Positions 1-5,214 of a stretch of 5,214 nucleotides of DNA are shown piece by piece. Origin of the DNA: an uncultured Rhodospirillaceae bacterium (lineage in GTDB: Bacteria; Pseudomonadota; Alphaproteobacteria; Rhodospirillales; Casp-alpha2); NCBI GenBank assembly GCA_913048145.1, contig CAJWVP010000222.1, forward strand, positions 1 to 5,214, written 5' to 3'. The first letter of the stretch is position 1. Every line of letters begins with the position of its first letter. Both the position numbers and the translations under genes were made by a program. The notes below the pieces were generated by a model. That model was not told where the DNA came from, made no database searches, and worked only from the letters and a program-made list of their open reading frames with translations.

Positions 1-2012
1 CCAGGCTCGATGACGGTGGTCGCGGTGGCTTCGGTGATGATCGCTGGGCCATTAACCGTCTGCCCCGCCGTCATAGCCTTGCGGGCGAAGATGGGTACGT
101 CCTGCCATGCGTCATCGGCAAACATGGTAACGCGGCCGGCAGCCTTGTTGGCGGCGCCAGCCATTAGGTCGGCTCGGGAGATGTTGGCGTCTTCCTCGTT
201 GGATCCGATCGCCTCCACGGAGATGGCTTCTGCCACCAATTCCCGGTCCGGCGCAATGTAGCCGTAACGGGCCTGATGGGTCTCCTCGAAGCGCCGCGTC
301 ATCAACGCTGCGTCTTCATCCGGGTCAATGAGCAGCGGGTTGTCCGTGCCTGCATACCGGAGGTGCACCTTGCGCACGAGGCGGATGCGGTCCGCTGGAT
401 GGTCCTGCACCAGTAGGTCGTTCTGCGCCTGTTTGCCAATTTCCGTAAAGGCCTTGTCGAGGGTCGGCCAGACGTCTTCGGAAAGCGTCACGTCCAACTG
501 CTTCTCGCGGATTGCGCGCACGTCCGCCAACCCCATGCCATAGGCCGACAGGACGCCAGCGAAGGGATGAAGCAACACTGTATCCATGCCCAGGCTGTCG
601 GCCACCAGACAGGCGTGTTGCCCGCCCGCGCCGCCGAAGGAGTTCAATGTATAGCCAGTGATGTCATAACCCCGTTCGACGGAGATCTTCTTGATCGCAT
701 TGGCCATGTTTTCGACGGCAATACGCAGGAAACCCTCAGCCACGGCCTCGGGGGTTTGTTCGGGCTGGCCCGTAGCGTTCGTGATCTCCCTGGCCAAAGC
801 GGCGAACTTCTGGTGGACGATGTCAGCATCCATGGGCTGGTCGCCGTCGGGGCCGAAGACGGCGGGGAAATGGTCCGGGTGCAGCTTACCTAAAAGCACG
901 TTGCAGTCCGTGACCGTCAGTGGCCCGCCGCGCCGATAGCATGCGGGGCCGGGGTTCGCCCCGGCGCTATCCGGCCCGACCCGGTAGCGCGAGCCGTCGA
1001 AGTGTAGGATTGAGCCGCCGCCAGCGGCCACCGTGTGGATGTGCATCATCGGGGCACGCAGGCGCACGCCGGCTACCATGGTCTCGAAGCTGCGTTCGAA
1101 TTCACCGTCGAAGTGAGAGACGTCCGTGGACGTGCCGCCCATGTCGAAGCCGATGGTCTTGTCGAAGCCAGCAGAGGCCGCCGTGCGCGCCATACCGACC
1201 ACACCGCCGGCGGGGCCGGACAAGATTGCATCCTTGCCCTGGAAGCGGTGCGCATCCGTGAGGCCACCGTTCGATTGCATGAACATGAGACGGCAATCCT
1301 TATCGTCGTCTGACTGGAGTTCCCCCGCCACCTGGTCCACGTAACGGCGCAGGATCGGCGACAGATAGGCGTCTACCACCGTCGTGTCGCCCCGGCTGAC
1401 CAGTTTCATCATGGGGCTGACCTGATGAGAGGTAGAAATTTGCGTGAACCCGATATCGGCGGCAATGCTGGCGACCCGGACCTCATGGTCCGTATACTTG
1501 AAGCCGTGGACAAACGCGATGGCGACGGCGCGGATGCCATCGTCGTAGGCGGCCTGCAGGCCGGTCCGGGCCGCGTCCTCTTCGAGCGGCATGACTATTT
1601 CGCCGTCGACGCCGACCCGCTCGGGGATCTGAACGACCCGCTCATACAGTAGCTCCGGCAGCTCGATGTTGAGCGCGAACAGATAGGGTCGGGTCTGATA
1701 ACCGATGCGGAGCGCGTCACCAAAGCCTTCCGAGATCGCCAAAACCGTACGGTCGCCCTTGCGTTCCAACAGCGCGTTGGTGGCCACCGTGGTACCCATC
1801 TTCACGTTCTGGATGGTGCCGGGCGGAATTGCGTCGTTTGCTGTCAACCCCAGAAGGTCGCGAATTCCCTGGACCGCTGCATCCTTATAGCGTTCGGGGT
1901 TCTCGGACAAGAGCTTGTGGGTAACCAAGGCGCCATCGGGGCGCCGGGCCACCAGGTCTGTAAACGTCCCGCCCCGGTCGATCCAGAACTGCCAGCGCGC
2001 GGTATCCATCAT
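1..2012 (-). CDS. 5-oxoprolinase / hydantoinase A family ATPase, N-terminal part (runs off left edge)
   Basis: Probably an ATP-dependent 5-oxoprolinase (opens 5-oxoproline to glutamate, cytoplasmic), or a related cyclic amide or hydantoin hydrolase. About 670 residues are readable without a stop or frameshift. Numbered from the ATG at 2010-2012, the N-terminal motif IDRGGTFTD lies at 11-19 (hydantoinase A N-terminal domain), SGPAGG at 265-270, the actin-like ATPase phosphate-binding motif DMGGTSTD at 290-297, AAGGGS at 329-334, PGPACYRRGG at about 354-363 and FGGAGGQHA at 459-467. The last residues in view (TVIEPG) match the end of the HyuA C-terminal domain. Bacterial 5-oxoprolinases are usually about 1200 residues with the HyuB half fused behind, so the rest probably lies to the left. 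Two adjacent ATGs (2010-2012, 2007-2009) follow GAGGGG at 2018-2023; an in-frame stop at 2049-2051 limits the start. The family is certain; the exact substrate is inferred. Confidence 0.93.
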   Translation of the reverse strand, partial: MMDTARWQFWIDRGGTFTDLVARRPDGALVTHKLLSENPERYKDAAVQGIRDLLGLTANDAIPPGTIQNVKMGTTVATNALLERKGDRTVLAISEGFGDALRIGYQTRPYLFALNIELPELLYERVVQIPERVGVDGEIVMPLEEDAARTGLQAAYDDGIRAVAIAFVHGFKYTDHEVRVASIAADIGFTQISTSHQVSPMMKLVSRGDTTVVDAYLSPILRRYVDQVAGELQSDDDKDCRLMFMQSNGGLTDAHRFQGKDAILSGPAGGVVGMARTAASAGFDKTIGFDMGGTSTDVSHFDGEFERSFETMVAGVRLRAPMMHIHTVAAGGGSILHFDGSRYRVGPDSAGANPGPACYRRGGPLTVTDCNVLLGKLHPDHFPAVFGPDGDQPMDADIVHQKFAALAREITNATGQPEQTPEAVAEGFLRIAVENMANAIKKISVERGYDITGYTLNSFGGAGGQHACLVADSLGMDTVLLHPFAGVLSAYGMGLADVRAIREKQLDVTLSEDVWPTLDKAFTEIGKQAQNDLLVQDHPADRIRLVRKVHLRYAGTDNPLLIDPDEDAALMTRRFEETHQARYGYIAPDRELVAEAISVEAIGSNEEDANISRADLMAGAANKAAGRVTMFADDAWQDVPIFARKAMTAGQTVNGPAIITEATATTVIEP

Positions 2013-2017
2013 TGCAT

Positions 2018-2023
2018 CCCCTC
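2018..2023 (-). promoter_or_regulatory. Ribosome binding site of the 5-oxoprolinase gene
   Basis: The minus strand reads GAGGGG here, five bases before the first ATG (2010-2012) and eight before the second (2007-2009). It supports a start at this ATG pair rather than at an upstream TTG at 2046-2048, but does not decide between the two ATGs. Confidence 0.6.
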
Positions 2024-2040
2024 GGGAAGTTAGCCGACGC

Positions 2041-2048
2041 TTGATCAA
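2041..2048. repeat. 8-bp palindrome TTGATCAA upstream of the oxoprolinase start
   Basis: A perfect 8-base palindrome sits about 29 bases upstream of the oxoprolinase ATG, where an operator overlapping the promoter could lie. It is short enough to occur by chance, and no regulator gene is in view, so the role is only a possibility. Confidence 0.2.
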
Positions 2049-2092
2049 TCACATCGGCTGGGGCGGGTCAACCTGCTGGCGCTTCAAGCCAA

Positions 2093-2106
2093 GTCGATGA
2101 ATCGAC
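2093..2106. repeat. Inverted repeat GTCGAT-GA-ATCGAC, candidate operator
   Basis: Two perfect 6-base arms are separated by two bases, giving a 14-base dyad about 80 bases upstream of the oxoprolinase start. The size and symmetry fit the site of a dimeric regulator. There is no T tract after it, so it does not look like an intrinsic terminator. The function is unproven. Confidence 0.3.
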
Positions 2107-2192
2107 CTCATGCATCCGGACAGTTTTCTCGCTGCCTGGGTAGGCCTCGGACCGAATGCAAAGGGTTGGTGATAGCTCTGTAACCTGGCAAG

Positions 2193-2211
2193 CCGTTATT
2201 CCGCGGAACGG
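2193..2211. repeat. Overlapping dyads: TTCCGCGGAA palindrome inside CCGTT/AACGG arms
   Basis: A perfect 10-base palindrome TTCCGCGGAA lies at 2199-2208. It overlaps a second pairing between CCGTT (2193-2197) and AACGG (2207-2211). The two structures are mutually exclusive as a hairpin. The site lies near the middle of the divergent intergenic region, a natural place for a regulator serving either gene, but nothing else supports this. Confidence 0.3.
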
Positions 2212-2252
2212 AAGTCCAAGATCAACGAACCGTATGCGAAAACCCACAGGTC

Positions 2253-2269
2253 GGCCGATGATATCGGTC
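2253..2269. repeat. Imperfect inverted repeat around CCGAT-GAT-ATCGG
   Basis: Five-base perfect arms (2255-2259 and 2263-2267) flank a 3-base spacer. One mismatch (a G-U pair in RNA) followed by one further matched pair extends it to 2253-2269. It lies about 130 bases upstream of the preferred DUF2125 start. It could be an operator or a chance dyad. Confidence 0.22.
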
Positions 2270-2400
2270 AGCGGCAGTGTCGGTAGCTGATGCGGTATGG
2301 CCTCAGGATAGCATCACTTTCACAGCATGCCACCGCCGCCCCGCTGGCGCCGTCATTCTGGTTATGGCCGGGTGCAGTTAACGGGATTACACTCCCACAC

Positions 2401-3507
2401 ATGGACAAGACATCATTCGACGACCAAGAGACGCCACAGGAAACGAGGTCCCCGGCAACGAAGCGCCGCCGTTGGCCGTTTGGCACAATCGGTATGGTCG
2501 TGTTGACGTTGGCCGTGGTAGCCGGCGTGTGGACGGCGTACTGGTTGTACATGGTGGACCGGGTAGAGAAAGGGATCGACGATTGGATCGCCAATCAGCA
2601 ACGCCAAGGTGTGCGGTTCAGTTATGAGTCGTTGGAGGTTTCGGGTTTCCCCTTTTGGCTCAATGTGCGCATGGAAGGCGCCAGCATGTTGATCGAACGG
2701 GGGCAATCCTGGGAGTGGCGCCCGCCGGTCCTGGTCGCCGGTATCCGCCCCTGGAGGCTTACGGAGATCGATGTGGATCTGAGCGGTTCCCATCATTTTG
2801 TCGGGGCGCGTCGGGTTGGTCTGAGGTCGCGCAAGCTTGGTGCCGTGATCCACGTTCAGGGACGCGGCGCATGGCGTGGCACGCTAAAAGGTGAAGGTGT
2901 CAGCGCCGAGTTCTCGCGTGTCGGAACTTTGTCGGCGAAGCACGTTGCCCTTAATGTGCATTGGGGCGGCAATCGGCTGGCGGCGGGGCAATCGCCGTTA
3001 CGTCTCGATCTGGGTGGCGACAACATCGAGGTGCCCGCCGCCTGGTCATTGCCGCTGGGTCGCGGCGTCGCCAAGTTGCGGTTGGCCGCGTACGTTGCCG
3101 GACCGTTGAAGCTGCTGCGCGATCTCGATGTCCTGGTCCGATGGCGGGACGACGGTGGGACGCTGGAACTAACCCGTCTCAGCCTGGAATACGGGCCCTT
3201 GCTTTTGGATGGTGACGGCACCTTCGCTCTTGATGATGACCTGCAGCCCATGGGCACCTTCGTCGCACGCGCGGAGGGATTCATGGAAACGTTGGACGCG
3301 CTCCGATTGCGCGATATGATCGGCATTGGACAGGCGACGGCCGTGAAGCTGATGCTGATGGTCCTGGCCCACCAGTCCGCGGGTGGACCACCACGTCTCG
3401 AAGCGCCGCTGACCCTTCAGGACCGGGAGGTAACCCTGAAATCGTTGCCGATCATGAAGGTGCCGCGAATAGATTGGTCGCGCGTTATCAGGCAGCGTCC
3501 GCCATGA
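2401..3507 (+). CDS. DUF2125 family membrane-anchored protein
   Basis: The protein has 368 residues and no known biochemical function. It has a charged N-terminal tail containing KRRR (21-24), one membrane segment at about 26-50, and then a long region predicted to face the periplasm. The segment just after the membrane helix (about 54-90: a charged helix, a QRQG turn, then EVSGFPFWLNVR) and the C-terminal DGDGTFALDDDLQPMGTF stretch (271-287) are typical of DUF2125, a mainly alphaproteobacterial family with beta-rich, AsmA-like repeat character. I chose the ATG at 2401 because it places the membrane anchor close to the N terminus, as in the family. The frame stays open to an ATG at 2290, adding 37 residues of unconvincing composition. 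Neither start has a good ribosome site (GGGA at 2383-2386 is too distant). The stop overlaps the next gene's ATG, so the two are probably translated together. The family call is from recognition, not a search. Confidence 0.82.
   Translation: MDKTSFDDQETPQETRSPATKRRRWPFGTIGMVVLTLAVVAGVWTAYWLYMVDRVEKGIDDWIANQQRQGVRFSYESLEVSGFPFWLNVRMEGASMLIERGQSWEWRPPVLVAGIRPWRLTEIDVDLSGSHHFVGARRVGLRSRKLGAVIHVQGRGAWRGTLKGEGVSAEFSRVGTLSAKHVALNVHWGGNRLAAGQSPLRLDLGGDNIEVPAAWSLPLGRGVAKLRLAAYVAGPLKLLRDLDVLVRWRDDGGTLELTRLSLEYGPLLLDGDGTFALDDDLQPMGTFVARAEGFMETLDALRLRDMIGIGQATAVKLMLMVLAHQSAGGPPRLEAPLTLQDREVTLKSLPIMKVPRIDWSRVIRQRPP
3504..3507 (+). promoter_or_regulatory. ATGA stop/start overlap coupling DUF2125 and YqgE/AlgH genes
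   Basis: The ATG of the YqgE/AlgH gene (3504-3506) shares two bases with the TGA of the DUF2125 gene (3505-3507). This arrangement usually means that ribosomes finishing the first gene restart on the second. The Shine-Dalgarno-like match upstream is weak, which fits dependence on the upstream gene. Confidence 0.6.
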
Positions 3508-4112
3508 GACGGCTTTGGCTAATCCTCAGCATGGTCATCGGGCTCACTGGACCGGCAGGCCCGGCCACGGCCAACGAAGACAGCCCTTATCTGGCCGGCA
3601 GTATGATTGTTGCGGCGGAGAAGTTGCAGGACCCCAATTTCATGCACACGGTGATCTATCTTTTGGAACACAATGCAAAGGGCGCGGTGGGCCTAGTTAT
3701 TAATCGGGTAATTGGCGAAGGGAACCTGAACCATCTACTGAAGGGTTTTGGTTTGATCCCGTCCGAAGGCGAGCGCTACGTACGCCTACACTTTGGCGGG
3801 CCAGTGTCGACCGGCAGCGTATTCATCCTCCATTCGCCGGACTTCAAGGCGGCTAGCACGTCTCGGGCGCCGGGTGGCTTGGCCATGACCAGTGATCAAA
3901 CTATTCTGGACGCGCTGGCCCGGGGCGAAGGTCCGACCCGCATGAAAGTGATGATTGGGTATTCTGGATGGGGGCCTGGGCAGTTGAAGAAGGAGATTGC
4001 CCGAGGCGACTGGTTGAATGTGCCTGCGGACGCGGATTTTGTGTTTGATGCCTCGGGCAGCGATGTCGACCAGTGGAACGCCGCCCGGGACCGGGCCGGT
4101 TTAACCCTCTAA
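3504..4112 (+). CDS. YqgE/AlgH family protein with N-terminal signal peptide
   Basis: The protein has 202 residues and belongs to the YqgE/AlgH (DUF179) family, whose biochemical role is not settled. Family landmarks in order are YLAGSMIVAAEKLQDPNF (29-46), the segment ending GAVGLVINR (60-68), FGGPVSTGSVFILH (97-110), and GYSGWGPGQLKKEI (152-165) followed by the W of GDW (168-170). The first 23 residues form a classic signal peptide: positive start MRR, hydrophobic core WLILSMVIGL, then a small-residue cleavage site ATA before NEDS. Typical members are cytoplasmic and begin close to the YL.G motif, so the leader is an addition. The ATG at 3504-3506 overlaps the TGA of the DUF2125 gene (3505-3507) in an ATGA arrangement, which decides the start. 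A TTG at 3474 in the same frame would bury the leader behind ten further residues. The gene ends three bases before a convergent gene. Confidence 0.9.
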   Translation: MRRLWLILSMVIGLTGPAGPATANEDSPYLAGSMIVAAEKLQDPNFMHTVIYLLEHNAKGAVGLVINRVIGEGNLNHLLKGFGLIPSEGERYVRLHFGGPVSTGSVFILHSPDFKAASTSRAPGGLAMTSDQTILDALARGEGPTRMKVMIGYSGWGPGQLKKEIARGDWLNVPADADFVFDASGSDVDQWNAARDRAGLTL

Positions 4113-4115
4113 GGT

Positions 4116-5214
4116 TCAGACCTCCACTTGATAGGTGGCGACAGCCGCTTCGTCCCATGCCAGCCCCACGCCGGGCCGGTCCGGAATGATCGCATGGCCG
4201 TCCGTGACCGCCATAGGTTCGGCGATGATCGGATTGGCCCAGCTTGTGTATTCTAGCCAATGCGCCGTCGGCGTCACGGTCATGACGTGGGCGGAAACCT
4301 CAGGGAAAATGTGCGACGACATAGGCATGCGCGCTTCCTCGGCGATGGCCATGGCGCAGAGCCAGCCCGTTACCCCGCCGATACGCTGCAGGTCGGGCAT
4401 GGCGAAATTGCATGCCTTCGCGGCGATGGCGTCGGAGAAATCCTTCGGACCGTGGAAGTTCTCGCCTATCTGATTGGGGGTTTTTATTTCCGCGGTGAGT
4501 TGGGCGTAGCCCTCGAAATTATCGTAGACGATGGCCTCTTCGATCCAATAAACGCCTTCCGCGTCTAGCGCCTTGCCGCGCTTGAGCGCTTCATCCAGAT
4601 CCAGGCCTTGATTGAAGTCTACCGGCAGAAGAACGTCATCCCCGACCGCCGCGCGAACCGCGCGGAAGGCGGCGATATCCTGTTCCAGAGTGTTACGGCC
4701 AAGGCGTACCTTGGCCATATTAAAGTCCCCTTCGGCGATCAGGCTCTCGGCCTCGGCGGCCAGTGCATCCAGATCATTGGTGAGGCCCAAGCCGTTCGAA
4801 TTGTAAGCGGGAATCGGGTCCATAGACCCACCAAGGAAGGTTGCTAAGGGTTGGTCTGTGGCCTTCGCCAAGGCATCCCAGTAGGCCATGTCCAAGCCCG
4901 CAACGGCGAACAGCGGCAAGCCCTTGTGACCGAACAGGGTGAATTGTTTTAGGCCCTTATTGTAGAGGTCGAATGGCACAACCGGATCACCTGTCGCCGC
5001 GGCCGCTATGTCGCGGATGATCGGCGCTAGGTAGGCATTGCCCCGTTCCGAGAAGCCGAAAAGATAGGATCGCCCCGTTACACCTTCGACTGTCTCTACG
5101 TCGATGAGCAGTAATGCCATCTTGTCGATAGTGATAACCCGTGTGACCAGGGGGTGCGGTAATGGGACCAGGACGGATCGCACTGTAACGTCGCGGATTT
5201 TCAATAGAGGCAGT
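4116..5214 (-). CDS. Mandelate racemase-like enolase superfamily enzyme (5' end probably beyond right edge)
   Basis: This enolase-superfamily enzyme aligns almost without gaps to Pseudomonas mandelate racemase (MR). Such enzymes remove the proton alpha to a carboxylate with Mg2+. Numbered from a TTG at 5202-5204 (362 residues), an N-terminal capping domain precedes the barrel. The metal ligands are D196, E222 and E248 (MR D195, E221, E247). The His-Asp dyad is H298/D271, the acid E318 matches MR E317, and N198 matches MR N197. The two-lysine motif reads K165-V-R167 where MR has K164-T-K166, so the second lysine is arginine. WIEE is followed by A, not the usual P. The MR pocket valines correspond to L19, V23 and I26, and Y54 to F51. 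The true start may lie to the right: the frame is open to the edge and no ribosome site precedes the TTG. It could be a racemase, epimerase or acid dehydratase; the substrate is unknown. Confidence 0.9.
   Translation of the reverse strand, partial: LPLLKIRDVTVRSVLVPLPHPLVTRVITIDKMALLLIDVETVEGVTGRSYLFGFSERGNAYLAPIIRDIAAAATGDPVVPFDLYNKGLKQFTLFGHKGLPLFAVAGLDMAYWDALAKATDQPLATFLGGSMDPIPAYNSNGLGLTNDLDALAAEAESLIAEGDFNMAKVRLGRNTLEQDIAAFRAVRAAVGDDVLLPVDFNQGLDLDEALKRGKALDAEGVYWIEEAIVYDNFEGYAQLTAEIKTPNQIGENFHGPKDFSDAIAAKACNFAMPDLQRIGGVTGWLCAMAIAEEARMPMSSHIFPEVSAHVMTVTPTAHWLEYTSWANPIIAEPMAVTDGHAIIPDRPGVGLAWDEAAVATYQVEV

Larger units (their letters stand above)
2013..2400. other. Intergenic region between divergent genes, no gene seen
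   Basis: This stretch separates the minus-strand oxoprolinase from the plus-strand DUF2125 gene and must carry the promoters for both, if they are transcribed from here. I see no convincing sigma-70 -35/-10 pair, tRNA, small RNA or protein-like open frame. It does hold several short inverted repeats: TTGATCAA at 2041-2048, GTCGAT-GA-ATCGAC at 2093-2106, TTCCGCGGAA at 2199-2208 and an imperfect one at 2253-2269. If the DUF2125 gene began at the ATG at 2290, the gap would be 277 bases instead. Confidence 0.6.

Noticed and set aside
328..1344. Several plus-strand open frames of 70-115 codons between 328 and 1344, rich in Arg, Ser and Pro
   Set aside because: They lie antisense to the continuous oxoprolinase reading frame, which carries all the expected family motifs. 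Their composition is what GC-rich shadow frames produce.
2046..2091. Minus-strand TTGACC and TTGATC as a -35/-10 promoter pair for the oxoprolinase gene
   Set aside because: TTGATC is not a plausible -10 element, and the nearest TGTGAT has a spacer of only about 12 bases, so no promoter was called.
2268..3326. Minus-strand open frames of 108, 146 and 156 codons at 2268-2594, 2413-2853 and 2856-3326
   Set aside because: They are mostly antisense to the DUF2125 gene. They show no recognisable domains, while the plus strand has a membrane anchor and family motifs.
4098..4115. Possible terminator hairpin pairing AACC with GGTT around the convergent stops
   Set aside because: The stem is only four base pairs with no T run, too weak to call an intrinsic terminator.
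3901..4260. Minus-strand open frame of 119 codons spanning the ends of the YqgE and MR-like genes
   Set aside because: It overlaps two well-supported genes in other frames and has the Gly/Arg/Ser/Pro-rich composition of a shadow frame.
4260..4847. Plus-strand open frames antisense to the MR-like gene
   Set aside because: The minus-strand frame contains every metal-binding and catalytic residue of the enolase superfamily, so these are shadows.

Overview
The window looks like chromosomal DNA from a GC-rich alphaproteobacterium, possibly Rhodospirillales-like. The reasons are high GC with strong G/C third-position bias, a DUF2125-type membrane protein (a family found mainly in Alphaproteobacteria), and 5-oxoprolinase and mandelate-racemase-like enzymes that resemble alphaproteobacterial proteins. 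This placement is inferred from the sequence; no search was run.

Layout. Bases 1-2012 (minus strand) hold the N-terminal two thirds or so of a 5-oxoprolinase/hydantoinase-A family ATPase, which runs off the left edge. Bases 2013-2400 are a noncoding stretch between two divergent genes; it contains several short inverted repeats but no promoter or RNA gene that I can defend. Bases 2401-3507 (plus) encode a single-pass membrane-anchored DUF2125 protein. Its stop codon overlaps the start of the next gene (3504-4112, plus), a YqgE/AlgH-family protein that unusually begins with a signal peptide. Only three bases after that stop, a convergent gene (4116 to about the right edge, minus) encodes a close relative of mandelate racemase in the enolase superfamily. 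Its active site is complete except that the second lysine of the KxK motif is arginine.

How they work together. The DUF2125 and YqgE/AlgH genes form a tight, probably translationally coupled pair whose products both appear to face the periplasm, so a shared envelope role is plausible. The two minus-strand enzymes are catabolic: oxoproline or cyclic-amide hydrolysis, and abstraction of a proton alpha to a carboxylate in a hydroxy or sugar acid. Nothing in the sequence ties them to the central pair or to each other. I found no mobile element, CRISPR array, tRNA, rRNA or phage gene. Overall this is ordinary chromosome with a few details worth checking, and I do not see evidence of a wholly new system.
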